From: an uncultured Alphaproteobacteria bacterium
GTDB taxonomy: Bacteria; Pseudomonadota; Alphaproteobacteria; Micropepsales; Micropepsaceae
DNA: 47,979 nucleotides
Reading direction: 5' to 3'
Assembly (NCBI GenBank): GCA_903897605.1
Contig: CAIUCH010000043.1
Span: 1 to 47,979 of the forward strand
Shown here piece by piece: positions 1 through 8,444 of the stretch. Within the stretch, counting starts at the first letter, position 1, and the number at the start of each line of letters is the position of its first letter. A program made the translations under genes and the position numbers. The notes beneath the pieces are model-generated. The model ran no database searches, was not told the origin of the DNA, and saw nothing but the letters and a program-made list of their open reading frames with translations.

Positions 1-9
1 ACAACACGA

Positions 10-132
10 TCAGGCCGCACTCAGCGCTTGGATATAGGCCACCAGCACCGCAGGCATCGAACCCGTTCCTAAACCCTCTGGAGCAAAACGGGCATATGCA
101 GTAGTCTCAATCAACTTGGTACAAAAAATACG
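10..132 (-). pseudogene. Possible tyrosine-integrase C-terminal fragment
   Basis: An open frame without its own plausible start reads on the minus strand from about 132 down to a TGA at 12-10. Its translation contains TTAYARFAPEGL followed by a hydrophobic helix-like tail. The YARFAP piece resembles the region just after the catalytic Tyr segment of phage-type integrases (TxxYAxxAP), so this may be the last 40 residues of a broken integrase. No catalytic residues can be checked because the rest is missing. It directly abuts the truncated IS1595 transposase, which fits a rearranged mobile region. The identification is tentative. Confidence 0.25.
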
Positions 133-701
133 TCAGGCCAGCGGTTGATGACGCGCGCCACCACGTTGCCTTTGCGCTCTACAGCACCAATGACAATGGT
201 TTTGCCTTTGCTGCCCTTCTTGTTCTTGAGGTGCCGGTTGCTGTCGTCGCCGCCAATAAACGTCTCATCGACTTCCACCACGCCCATCAGCTTGCGAAAA
301 TCCTCGTTAGCGAGGCCAGCGCGGACCCGATGGCACATATACCAAGCGGTTTTGTAGGAGCCGAAACCCATCGTCCGGTAAATCTGGAGGGCAGAAACGC
401 CCTTCTTGCTGGTCAGCATCATGTGGATGACCCGAAACCAGTCCCGAAGGGGCTTGTTCGTGTTCTCGAAGATCGTCCCGGCGATCACGGAGAAGCGATA
501 GCCATCAGACGAACAGGAATGGCACTGCCAGTGGTGTTCGCGGGTGAGGTGATAAATCTTGTCGTTGCCGCAGCGCGGGCATTTGACGGCACCGGAAGGC
601 CAGCGGTGGCGGGTCAGATAGTCACGGCAGGCTTCCTCGGTAGGAAAGGCGGCTTCCCACTGGGAAATCGTCATCTGCTGGATAGTTTTCCTAGTAGCCA
701 T
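111..701 (-). pseudogene. Truncated IS1595-family (ISXO2-like) transposase
   Basis: The N-terminal zinc ribbon (CPRCGND ... CHSC) and the first part of the ISXO2-like DDE domain are present, including VVEVDETFIGG with the first catalytic Asp. The match to the family stops at about VVARVI (near position 147). The last 11 residues before the stop are unrelated, and the second acidic residue, the final catalytic residue and the usual C-terminal 110 or so residues are missing. Family members are usually about 300 residues; this one is 196. The ATG at 701 is preferred over an upstream TTG because a TGAGG motif precedes it. The protein should be inactive. Downstream sequence appears to be a different gene fragment, so the break is a true junction and not a point frameshift. 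Confidence 0.85.
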
Positions 702-727
702 GGCCTGCAACCTCAGTTTGCAAAGGC

Positions 728-756
728 AATATAGCCATGAAAGGGCTAACTGTCAA
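728..756 (-). promoter_or_regulatory. Sigma70-type promoter of the IS1595 remnant
   Basis: Reading the minus strand, TTGACA (756-751) and TATATT (733-728) are separated by exactly 17 bases, a near-perfect housekeeping promoter pointing into the transposase remnant that starts at 701. Such promoters commonly sit close to the terminal repeat of insertion sequences. The element's terminal repeat probably lies just outside, around 757-770, but the second copy is lost so it cannot be confirmed. Confidence 0.6.
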
Positions 757-872
757 GTCCGGGATAATCGCCCAGAGATCATTTAATTGCTGGCACGCTC
801 CTACACCGCCGATTAATCCGGGGCGGGCCACAATCGGCGCGGGTCACAACCACCGCCATCAGTTCAAATCTC

Positions 873-1952
873 ATGACGCTTCAGACACCTCGCTTCGCCA
901 TGCTGGCCGATTTCGCCAAGGAAACCACCAGCGAGGGACGCCGGGAGCTTCTGCGCAAGGTGACCGAGGCGCTCAATCCCGCCACCCCACTGGCGGAAAA
1001 TGAAATCGCCGAATTCGACGATGTCCTGGCCACCATTGCGTCGGATTATTCGGCCCAGGTCCGTGCCCAGATCGCGCGCCTGATCGCCAGCAATCTTTCT
1101 CCATTTAGCCGTTCGGCGCAGCGATTTGCGATGGACGACATCGAAGTGGCACGCCCGATCCTGGAGCATTCCGATGTCCTGAGCGAAGACACACTGCTGC
1201 GGGTGGTCGAACAGAAGTCCCAGGACCACATGATGGCGGTGACGCGGCGCAAACGGATCAGCGAGGCAGTCTCCCACGCCCTGGTCGAGCGCGGCGATGA
1301 TGCCGTGGTGACTTCGCTGTTGACCAATGAGAAGGCGGAAATCGGCGCCACCGCCTATGACATTGTGGCCAAGCGGGCCGAAACCAGCACGGCCCTGCAG
1401 GCGCCGCTGGTGCGCCGGTCGGGCGTGCCGCTGGAGTTGCTGAACGATCTTTACATGAAAGTCGAAGCCGATCTGCGCCGCGTGATCGTCGGCAAGTATG
1501 AATCCGTTCCACCCGAGGAATTGGAGGCGGCATTCCAGCGCAGCCGGACGCGCGTTTCCAACCGCTATGCCCAGCCGGATGATTTCGAAACTTCAAAGCG
1601 CCGGATCGACGGCCTCGAACGCAAGGGCGCCTTGACCCCGCCAGTGCTGATCGCGCTGATGCGCGAAGGCGTCTCGGCGCGCACCTCGTTCAAGCTGGCC
1701 TTCGCGCGCCTGGCGGATGTGGATTATGATTTGGTCGAGCGGGTGGTCGAAGGACCCGACCTGGACACCATCGCGCTGCTGTGCCGCGGATCGCAATTCG
1801 ACCGCGCGCTATTCATCTCGCTGGCGGCCGGTCTCAGTCATGCCGAAAATGCGCTGGCGGGCGCCGAGGATTTCGGCAAGCTTTATGAAAGCGTGCCGGT
1901 ACAGGCGGCGCAGCGCGCGATCCGCTTCTGGAAAGTCCGCGCCGCAGCCTGA
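873..1952 (+). CDS. DUF2336 domain-containing protein
   Basis: A 359-residue, mostly alpha-helical soluble protein matching the DUF2336 family that is largely confined to Alphaproteobacteria. It shows repeated short helix-pair units (for example the segments around residues 55-75, 85-105, 115-150 and 260-300) reminiscent of HEAT-like repeats. There is no signal peptide or membrane segment. No biochemical function is established for the family; some members are discussed in relation to signalling or motility, which is not visible here. The ATG at 873 lacks a clear ribosome-binding site; an internal Met at 900 is an alternative. The next gene, a tiny membrane protein, begins 50 bases downstream on the same strand. 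Confidence 0.8.
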   Translation: MTLQTPRFAMLADFAKETTSEGRRELLRKVTEALNPATPLAENEIAEFDDVLATIASDYSAQVRAQIARLIASNLSPFSRSAQRFAMDDIEVARPILEHSDVLSEDTLLRVVEQKSQDHMMAVTRRKRISEAVSHALVERGDDAVVTSLLTNEKAEIGATAYDIVAKRAETSTALQAPLVRRSGVPLELLNDLYMKVEADLRRVIVGKYESVPPEELEAAFQRSRTRVSNRYAQPDDFETSKRRIDGLERKGALTPPVLIALMREGVSARTSFKLAFARLADVDYDLVERVVEGPDLDTIALLCRGSQFDRALFISLAAGLSHAENALAGAEDFGKLYESVPVQAAQRAIRFWKVRAAA

Positions 1953-2002
1953 GGGCCGCCAGTCCTTATCGCCTTTCAGCGACAGCTCGGTTAAAACCGC
2001 GC

Positions 2003-2188
2003 ATGCCCGAAACGCCGCCAGACGATGATGACCGCGACGCCAAGACCTTGGCCGGTTTGGCAGTCGCCATCGTGCTGGTGGTGATCACGGTCTTCTTGCT
2101 GGTGGAACTGAAGCGCGGCACGGCCACGCTCGACTGCATCGCAGCAGGTCACAAGAATTGCGTGCCGGTCGACACGTCAAAAATGTAA
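2003..2188 (+). CDS. Small single-pass membrane protein
   Basis: This 61-residue protein has an acidic N-terminus (PPDDDDRD), one clear transmembrane helix at about residues 15-35 and a short C-terminal tail with two Cys residues (DCIAAGHKNC). The tail might form a disulfide if it is periplasmic. I do not recognise the family. It follows the DUF2336 gene and is closed by a strong terminator 15 bases after its stop, so the two probably form one transcription unit. The composition of the helix makes a real gene likely in spite of the size. Confidence 0.55.
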   Translation: MPETPPDDDDRDAKTLAGLAVAIVLVVITVFLLVELKRGTATLDCIAAGHKNCVPVDTSKM

Positions 2189-2202
2189 GCGGCGTCAAAA
2201 CA

Positions 2203-2226
2203 AGCCCCGCCGTTTCCGGCGGGGCT
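2203..2226. terminator. Bidirectional intrinsic terminator
   Basis: A perfect 9-bp stem (AGCCCCGCC / GGCGGGGCT) with a 6-base loop lies between two converging genes. On the minus strand it is followed by TGTTTTG, a reasonable U-tract for ending the NHL gene transcript read through in that direction. On the plus strand the tail is weaker (GTTGTCGCATTATTT). It most likely serves both the small membrane protein and the NHL protein. Confidence 0.8.
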
Positions 2227-2235
2227 GTTGTCGCA

Positions 2236-3351
2236 TTATTTCGCGGGATGCAGCGTGATCTTCTGCACCCGCCAGTTCACCAACTCGGCCGCGAAAAGCG
2301 TGTTCTCGTCCGGGCAGGCCAAACCGTGAATCCAGCCGAATTCCTTTAGCGACTTGCCTTCGCCGCCCAGCCAACCGATCACATGGCCGTCCAAACTCAT
2401 CTTGAAGATGCGAAACGCGTCCGCGGCGAAGAGATATTGCGGCGATCCGGCTTTCGGCGGTGTGATGCAGACCGACCAGGGCGCGCCCGGGAAGAACAGA
2501 GACAGGTTTGATCCGGGCCCGCGCAAATCCTTGCCATACATAATCAGGTGCTTGTTGTTGTCTGGAATGTCTATGGTGATGATGCGTTTGACATGGCCTT
2601 CATCGTCGAGAACCTGGATGCGGCGATTGGCGCGGTCCGCGACATAGAGATTGCCATCCTTGTCGGCAGCGATCGCATGCACCGTCCGGAATTGACCGGG
2701 ATTGCTGCCACGTTCGCCGAACGATGTCACCCAGTTGCCGTCCTTGTCGAATTTCGCGACGCGCGAGTTGATATAGCCGTCGCTGACATAGATGTTTCCC
2801 TGCGGATCCCAGGTCATGTCCGTGACTTGGCGGAACATGCCGTCAATCGGCTGTAAGGGCGGATTGGGATGTTCCCAGGGATGGGAGTTTTCGTCCGATG
2901 CTTCCGTCTTGCGGCCCAGCACCAAGGTCACGCGGCCTGCGGGATTGAAGCGGACCACCATGTCCGAGCCCTTGTCCGCCACCCAGACATTGTCATGGCT
3001 GTCCACCCGCACGGCATGGGCATAAGACCAGGCATAAAGATTATGCCCGATCTCACGGACGAATTTTCCGTCCGGCGCGAATTCCAGAAGCTGCGAGGCC
3101 GTGGCGCCATAAGCCGGTCCCGTGGAACTGCCACGGCTGTAGATGAAGACATGGCCCTTGGAATTGACGGCCACGCTCGAGGCTTCGCCCATAAAGATAT
3201 TCGATGGCAATTGCCCGAACTCCACCGACGTGAACGGGATCTCCGGCGCATTCGTCTGCTTCGGGCTGGTCGGGACATCGCTTTGCGCCCAAAGCGGCGT
3301 CGGGCCCAAAAGAAGCAACGCCAGTGTGGTGACTGTCTTCCTGATCGTCAT
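2236..3351 (-). CDS. Secreted NHL-repeat beta-propeller (PAL-like)
   Basis: A 371-residue exported protein: the signal peptide ends near TPLWAQS (residues 1-23) and several NHL-type blades follow, seen as repeated motifs such as DSHDNVWVADKGSDMVVRFN, GNIYVSDGYINSRVAKFD and GNLYVADRANRRIQVLD. The fold and the blade motifs match the bacterial proteins annotated as peptidyl-alpha-hydroxyglycine alpha-amidating lyase-like. In animals that lyase finishes peptide amidation; in bacteria the substrate is unknown, so the enzymatic label should be treated as family resemblance only. The start at 3351 is chosen because GGGGGG lies just upstream and the signal peptide begins there; the frame is open 24 codons further. 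It converges with the DUF2336 pair. Confidence 0.75.
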   Translation of the reverse strand: MTIRKTVTTLALLLLGPTPLWAQSDVPTSPKQTNAPEIPFTSVEFGQLPSNIFMGEASSVAVNSKGHVFIYSRGSSTGPAYGATASQLLEFAPDGKFVREIGHNLYAWSYAHAVRVDSHDNVWVADKGSDMVVRFNPAGRVTLVLGRKTEASDENSHPWEHPNPPLQPIDGMFRQVTDMTWDPQGNIYVSDGYINSRVAKFDKDGNWVTSFGERGSNPGQFRTVHAIAADKDGNLYVADRANRRIQVLDDEGHVKRIITIDIPDNNKHLIMYGKDLRGPGSNLSLFFPGAPWSVCITPPKAGSPQYLFAADAFRIFKMSLDGHVIGWLGGEGKSLKEFGWIHGLACPDENTLFAAELVNWRVQKITLHPAK

Positions 3352-3463
3352 GACATCCCCCCTGAAAGCCGCTGTGTCCGCGGCAGGTGAGCAACTCTTC
3401 CAGATCACAGGCCGCCCGTCCATCGGGCCAAAGCCGAACGAACCGCTATTTTTCCATCAAGCT

Positions 3464-4012
3464 TTATCTCTCCGTAAGTCTGGGCATGATCTCGATGAAA
3501 TTGCAGGGACGGTGGCGGACATCCAATTGCCATTTCAGTATGCCGTCCCAGCCGTCCTTCACCGCGCCGGGCGAACCGGGCAGGGCGAAGAGATAGGTGC
3601 CGCCCGCCACCCCGGCACACACGCGTGACTGCACGGTGGAGGTGCCGATCTTGGCGTAGGAAATCTGGTGAAAAAGAGCCGCGAAACCGTCGATCTCTTT
3701 CTCGAACACGCTTTTGAACGCTTCGACGGTGACGTCCCGCCCGGTCAGTCCCGTGCCGCCGGTGGAAATCACCACATCGCAGCGCGAATCGTCGATCCAG
3801 GTTTTGAGTTGCGCGGCGATCCGGGCTTGGTCATCGGGCACAATGGTGCGGGCGCAAAGAATATGTCCCGCCTCCTGCAATCGCTTCACCAAGGTATCGC
3901 CCGAAACATCGTCATCCTTGGTGCGGGTGTCCGACACGGTAAGGACGGCGATATGCACCGGCACAAAAGCGATGCTGGTGTCTATTCTATCCGCGTCAGA
4001 GAGTGCTGGCAT
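3464..4012 (-). CDS. moaB: Molybdenum cofactor biosynthesis protein MoaB
   Basis: A 182-residue MogA/MoaB-family protein that acts in molybdenum cofactor synthesis, where the family binds or adenylylates molybdopterin. The family signatures are present: SDTRT at residues 27-31, STGGTGLTGRD at 83-93 and ALPGSPGAV at 143-151. The length is typical of MoaB. Its start overlaps the end of the lytic transglycosylase gene by 17 bases, so it is probably translated from the same mRNA although the functions are unrelated. No other moa or moe gene is in the window. Confidence 0.9.
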   Translation of the reverse strand: MPALSDADRIDTSIAFVPVHIAVLTVSDTRTKDDDVSGDTLVKRLQEAGHILCARTIVPDDQARIAAQLKTWIDDSRCDVVISTGGTGLTGRDVTVEAFKSVFEKEIDGFAALFHQISYAKIGTSTVQSRVCAGVAGGTYLFALPGSPGAVKDGWDGILKWQLDVRHRPCNFIEIMPRLTER

Positions 4013-5858
4013 CGGGATCTTGCGGTGTTGGGTTCGGGACCGGCGCGGACGGTGGTGGCACGGGCGCTAAGGCGGGATGATAGATCGGCCATTCGCCGTG
4101 CGCGATCTGGTCGAGGCTGCGGGCATCTTCGCCGAACCGGCGGCGGTACATCCATTGATATTCCATCAATCGGCGGACATAGGAACGGGTCTCGGCGATG
4201 GGGATGCTTTCCACGAACAGCAAGGGATCGTCCTTGCCTGCCTTGGTCTGCAGCCAGCGTGCCGCCGCGCCGGGACCGGCGTTATAGGCGCCGCCCAGTT
4301 CCAGGAGATTGCCGTTCAGATGATCCAGCAATTCCGAGATGTAACGCTGGCCCAGCGACAGGGAATAGGCCGGGTCATCCAGTTGCGAGACCGAGCGGGG
4401 TCCGGCCAGAAGTTTGGCGGTGGCGGGCATCAGCTGCATGACGCCATGGGCGCCCGCGACCGAGGTCGAGCCGTTCTGGAACCGGCTTTCGATCCGGGCA
4501 AACGCCAGTACCAGCGAATTGTCGATGCGATAGCCGCCTTCGGGTTGATAGGGCGGCACTGGAAATAGGCCGGTAAGCAGAAGCCCGTGCGCCACACTGG
4601 CCTCGCTGGCGCGCAGTTCGATATTGGTGATGCCCAGATCGTGCGCCAGCGCCGCCATCGCCGGGTCGAGCGCCTCATTGTTGCCGACGAAGGCGCGGTT
4701 GAGTTCGGTGCCGACATTTTCGCTCTCGCCGATTTGCCAGAGCGCCACCGCGCGATGCGCCGCCGGCACCCTCATCAAGGCAGCAAAGTCGGTCTGGCTG
4801 AGAACGGGATCGGAAAAGCCGGTATGGGTATCCACCCCGATCATGCGTTCGGCGATCAGGCCGTAAAAAGTGGGCTCTTCCTTCGCCGCCGCCGCCAGCA
4901 GGCTCAACACGCGCTCGGGCTCACCCGCCTGCATATGGGCGCGCGCCGCCCAGAACGCGGCTTGGGCGCGCATCGTGCCTTGCACATTGCCGTTCTGGGC
5001 CAGCTTCTCCAGATGCGCTGCCGCATCGGCCCAGCGGCCCAGCCGATAGGCGGAAAAGCCCGCATCCCAATCCAGTTGCGGCGCCGGATTGGTGTTGCCA
5101 ACCCCGGATGCAAGCTGGAAGGCTTGGGCGTCCATGCTTTCCGCCAGATAGGAGGCCGCGATGCGGTGGGACAGAATGGCAATGTCGTCGGCGGTTCCCG
5201 CGCCCGAGGATTGAAGCCCGCGCAGCCGCACGGAGGCCGCATCGGGTTGCCCCGCCTTGATGTCGGTCAGGATCTGCCCCAGCGCGGCGCGTGCCGCCGA
5301 GCCGGAAGGCGTAGGCTCCGGCAGTTCCTGGTCTTCAAAGCCGCCGGTGCGGCGCGGTACGGCGGAAGGAGCGGGAATATTTGTCACCACCGCGACGGTG
5401 ATGGTCTTGTGATGTTTGCGGATCTTCTTGGTCGAATGCCCGACGGCCAGGCGATAGACCTTGTCGGCAACCGACAATTCGCGGTGCTGCCCAAGCCAGC
5501 TCACCAACTCCTGGATAGTCACGTGTTTGGCGGACTGAAGCCTCGCAGCCTCGGCATATCCTTCAAGTATTGGATCGGAAGCCTTCGCCAATAGCTTATT
5601 GGCCTTTGATATTCCGCCATTCCGTTCAGCGGCAAAAATCTGGCGGTACAAGGAAACATCGCCGGGGCTCAGCACCTGGGGCCTGACGGAAATGGCGGGC
5701 GGCGGCGTCAACACGGACTGAAGCGGATTGGCTGGCTGAACTGGCGCAACGGCGGGAGCGGTGGCGGGCGGCAGGACGAGGCTATTGTCCTGGCCGCCTT
5801 GCGCCAATGCGGCCTGCGCAAAGATCAGCGTGAATCCAAGCGTTAATGCGATCCGCAT
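3996..5858 (-). CDS. Soluble lytic murein transglycosylase
   Basis: A 620-residue periplasmic enzyme that cleaves peptidoglycan glycan strands with formation of 1,6-anhydro-muropeptides. The first 19 residues form a signal peptide ending ALA. A long alpha-helical superhelical region (about 60-420) is followed by the SLT domain, with catalytic Glu near residue 457 in ARIESRF, then the GVMQLMPATA and AYNAGPGA motifs. The C-terminal 25 residues are Pro-rich. The architecture matches Slt70-like enzymes of alphaproteobacteria. It lies 24 bases after the uracil-DNA glycosylase gene and overlaps moaB, suggesting a three-gene transcript. Confidence 0.9.
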   Translation of the reverse strand: MRIALTLGFTLIFAQAALAQGGQDNSLVLPPATAPAVAPVQPANPLQSVLTPPPAISVRPQVLSPGDVSLYRQIFAAERNGGISKANKLLAKASDPILEGYAEAARLQSAKHVTIQELVSWLGQHRELSVADKVYRLAVGHSTKKIRKHHKTITVAVVTNIPAPSAVPRRTGGFEDQELPEPTPSGSAARAALGQILTDIKAGQPDAASVRLRGLQSSGAGTADDIAILSHRIAASYLAESMDAQAFQLASGVGNTNPAPQLDWDAGFSAYRLGRWADAAAHLEKLAQNGNVQGTMRAQAAFWAARAHMQAGEPERVLSLLAAAAKEEPTFYGLIAERMIGVDTHTGFSDPVLSQTDFAALMRVPAAHRAVALWQIGESENVGTELNRAFVGNNEALDPAMAALAHDLGITNIELRASEASVAHGLLLTGLFPVPPYQPEGGYRIDNSLVLAFARIESRFQNGSTSVAGAHGVMQLMPATAKLLAGPRSVSQLDDPAYSLSLGQRYISELLDHLNGNLLELGGAYNAGPGAAARWLQTKAGKDDPLLFVESIPIAETRSYVRRLMEYQWMYRRRFGEDARSLDQIAHGEWPIYHPALAPVPPPSAPVPNPTPQDPDASTL

Positions 5859-5882
5859 CCGCGCATCCCTTCGACACGAATC

Positions 5883-6695
5883 CTAGTTACTCCGCACTGC
5901 CGGTTCCGGCAACCCGAGCGATTCCATGCGGGCCGCAACCGCCTGCAGATCGCGCCAGGCCAATCTCTTGTGTGCGGGTTGGCGCAGAAGATAGGCGGGA
6001 TGCAGGGCCGGCATCACCGGGACCATGGCGTTCCCGACCCGATATTCCATCCAGCGGCCGCGCGTTTTCATGATCCCCTCGGTGTTGCCCATCACATGCC
6101 GGGCCGCGACCGCGCCCAGAAGGACGATCAAGCCAGGATTGGCGAGTTCGATATGACGGCGCAGAAAGGGCAGGCAGACCGCCGCTTCCTCCGGCGAGGG
6201 ATCGCGATTGTCCGGCGGACGCCAGTTGATGACATTGGTGATGTAGCAATTGCGGCCGCGGTCCAGCCCGATACTGGCCAGCATCTTGTCCAGCAATTGC
6301 CCGGCGCGGCCGACAAATGGCTTGCCGATGCGATCTTCGTCGCGCCCGGGCGCTTCGCCGATGAACATCACCCGGCCCGCCGCCGTTCCGTCAGCAAAGA
6401 CTGTGTTGGTGGCGGTGCGCTTCAGGGCCGAGGCATCAAAGGCTTCCATCGCCGCCTTGAGTTCGACCAGGCTGGTGGCTGCGGCAGCGACTGCCATGGC
6501 ATTTCCGATCGGGTCACCACTGGAAGACGCAACATTCATCGGCGCGGCGCGCGGCGCCAAAGGCACCGGGTTCGGCGATACAGCGGCGGCCACCGGTTTT
6601 GCCGTCAGGCGGTTGACCGGGTTTTCCCCAGCCGCCTCATCGGCGCCCGCCTCGACCAGCCAGGCCAATGTTGCCAGTGCGTCCTTGTCCTGCAT
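5883..6695 (-). CDS. Uracil-DNA glycosylase, family 4-like
   Basis: A 270-residue base-excision repair enzyme that removes uracil from DNA. Motif A is GEAPGRDEDRIGKPFVG (113-129) and motif B is HPAYLLR (232-238), both typical of family 4 (UdgA) and its relatives. A poorly conserved Ala/Pro-rich stretch of about 75 residues precedes the domain. The four Cys that hold the [4Fe-4S] cluster in classic family 4 enzymes are mostly absent: the CxxC region reads FDAS (86-89), the third position is Trp158 in NWRPP, and only Cys174 remains. Activity is still plausible because the catalytic motifs are intact, but the cluster is probably missing. It is divergently oriented to the ETF oxidoreductase gene. 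Confidence 0.85.
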   Translation of the reverse strand: MQDKDALATLAWLVEAGADEAAGENPVNRLTAKPVAAAVSPNPVPLAPRAAPMNVASSSGDPIGNAMAVAAAATSLVELKAAMEAFDASALKRTATNTVFADGTAAGRVMFIGEAPGRDEDRIGKPFVGRAGQLLDKMLASIGLDRGRNCYITNVINWRPPDNRDPSPEEAAVCLPFLRRHIELANPGLIVLLGAVAARHVMGNTEGIMKTRGRWMEYRVGNAMVPVMPALHPAYLLRQPAHKRLAWRDLQAVAARMESLGLPEPAVRSN

Positions 6696-6781
6696 GGCGC
6701 CATTGTAATGGGCAATCGGCCCGAGGCGACAGGCCCCGCAGGGCGGTGTTAAATAATCCCTGAAAAAATCCGCCGATTCCG

Positions 6782-8437
6782 ATGAGCCAGCAGCGCGAAA
6801 GCATGAATTATGACGTGGTGATCGTGGGCGGCGGACCGGCAGGCCTGTCGGCTGCCATCCGGCTGAAGCAGCTGGCGCAAGCCAAGGGCGGCGAGATCAG
6901 TGTCTGCGTGCTGGAGAAGGGTTCGGAGATCGGCGCCCATATCTTGTCCGGCGCGGTGCTGGACCCCGGCGGCCTCAATGAACTTATCCCGGATTGGAAG
7001 GAAAAAGGCGCTCCGGTCGAAACCGAAGCGACCGACGACCGATTTTATTTTTTCACGCGCGGCGCGGCGATCCGGATACCCAATTTCCTGTTCCCGCCGC
7101 TGATGAGCAATCACGGCAATTATATCGTCAGCCTGTCCAATCTTTGCCGCTGGTTGGGGTCCCAGGCTGAGGCCTTGGGCGTGGAAATCTATCCGGGCTT
7201 TCCCGCGCGTGATTTGATTATCGAAGAAGATGTCGTCAAAGGCGTCATCACCGGCGATCTGGGTGTGGCGAAAGATGGCCATCACAAGCCCGACTTTCAG
7301 CCCGGCATGGAGCTTCGTGGCAAATACACATTGTTCGCGGAAGGGGCGCGCGGATCGCTGTCGAAAATCCTGGGCCAGCGTTTTGCTCTGCATGACGGGC
7401 GCGAGCCGCAGAAATACGGCATCGGCCTGAAGGAATTGTGGGAGCTGGCCCCCGGAAAACATCGCAAGGGCTTGGTGGTTCATGGCTTCGGCTGGCCGCT
7501 CCAGAACGATACCGGCGGCGGCCTCTTCATGTATCACTGGGGCGAGAATTACTGCTCCATCGGTTTTGTGGCGCATCTCAATTACAGCAACCCTTATCTG
7601 GAGCCCTTCTCGGAATTCCAGCGCGCCAAGACCCATCCGGCCATCCGGACGTTCCTGGAAGGCGGCAAGCGGGTGGGATATGGCGCGCGCGCCATCACCG
7701 AAGGCGGCTTTCAATCGGTGCCGAAACTGGCTTTCCCGGGTGGGGCGCTGATCGGCTGTGCCGCCGGCTTTGTAAATTTGCCCAGGATCAAGGGCAGTCA
7801 TAACGCCATTCGCACCGGCATGATGGCGGCGGAGGCGGCCTTTGCCGCCATAGCGGCGGGAAGGGCGGGCGACACGCTCGAACGTTATGAAGACGCCTAT
7901 GCCGCCAGCATCGTCGCCAAGGATCTGAAACAGGTCCGCAATGCCAAGCCGCTATGGTCGAAACTGGGAACTTTGCTGGCGCTGCCGTTCATTGGCCTGG
8001 ATCTGTGGACCAACCAGCTTCTGGGGTTTTCCTTCTTCGGAACCCTCGGCCATGGCAGGCCGGATTTCGCCACCTTGGAGAAAGCGAAGGATTCCAGGCC
8101 GATCGCCTATCCCAAACCGGACGGCATACTCACTTTCGATCGCCTGTCCAGCGTTTTTGTCTCAAATACCAACCATGAAGAAGACCAACCCGTGCATCTG
8201 GTGCTGCGCGATCCGACAATTCCGATTAGAGTGAATCTGCCGGACTATGCGGAACCGGCGCAGCGTTACTGTCCGGCTGGTGTCTACGAAGTTGTGGAGG
8301 AGGCCGGTGCTGCACGGTTCCAAATCAACGCGCAGAATTGTGTTCACTGCAAAACCTGCGACATCAAGGATCCGGCGCAGAACATCACCTGGGTCACGCC
8401 CGAAGGCGGCGGCGGTCCCAATTATTCGAATATGTGA
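6782..8437 (+). CDS. Electron transfer flavoprotein-ubiquinone oxidoreductase
   Basis: A 551-residue inner-membrane-associated flavoprotein that passes electrons from ETF (fatty acid and amino acid oxidation) to ubiquinone. The FAD-binding Rossmann motif VGGGPAG lies at residues 15-21. The C-terminal ferredoxin domain has the cluster ligands Cys497, Cys520, Cys523 and Cys526 (NCVHCKTC). Length and layout match bacterial and mitochondrial ETF-QO. The ATG at 6782 is used; Met8 (6803) is an alternative since neither has a strong ribosome-binding site. The stop codon overlaps the ribosome-binding site of the TPR lipoprotein that follows. Confidence 0.93.
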   Translation: MSQQRESMNYDVVIVGGGPAGLSAAIRLKQLAQAKGGEISVCVLEKGSEIGAHILSGAVLDPGGLNELIPDWKEKGAPVETEATDDRFYFFTRGAAIRIPNFLFPPLMSNHGNYIVSLSNLCRWLGSQAEALGVEIYPGFPARDLIIEEDVVKGVITGDLGVAKDGHHKPDFQPGMELRGKYTLFAEGARGSLSKILGQRFALHDGREPQKYGIGLKELWELAPGKHRKGLVVHGFGWPLQNDTGGGLFMYHWGENYCSIGFVAHLNYSNPYLEPFSEFQRAKTHPAIRTFLEGGKRVGYGARAITEGGFQSVPKLAFPGGALIGCAAGFVNLPRIKGSHNAIRTGMMAAEAAFAAIAAGRAGDTLERYEDAYAASIVAKDLKQVRNAKPLWSKLGTLLALPFIGLDLWTNQLLGFSFFGTLGHGRPDFATLEKAKDSRPIAYPKPDGILTFDRLSSVFVSNTNHEEDQPVHLVLRDPTIPIRVNLPDYAEPAQRYCPAGVYEVVEEAGAARFQINAQNCVHCKTCDIKDPAQNITWVTPEGGGGPNYSNM

Positions 8438-8444
8438 GGCGCGC

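Noticed and set aside
4587-5594. Long plus-strand open frame opposite the lytic transglycosylase
   Set aside because: Arg/Gly-rich composition with no domain; the transglycosylase on the minus strand carries all expected motifs.
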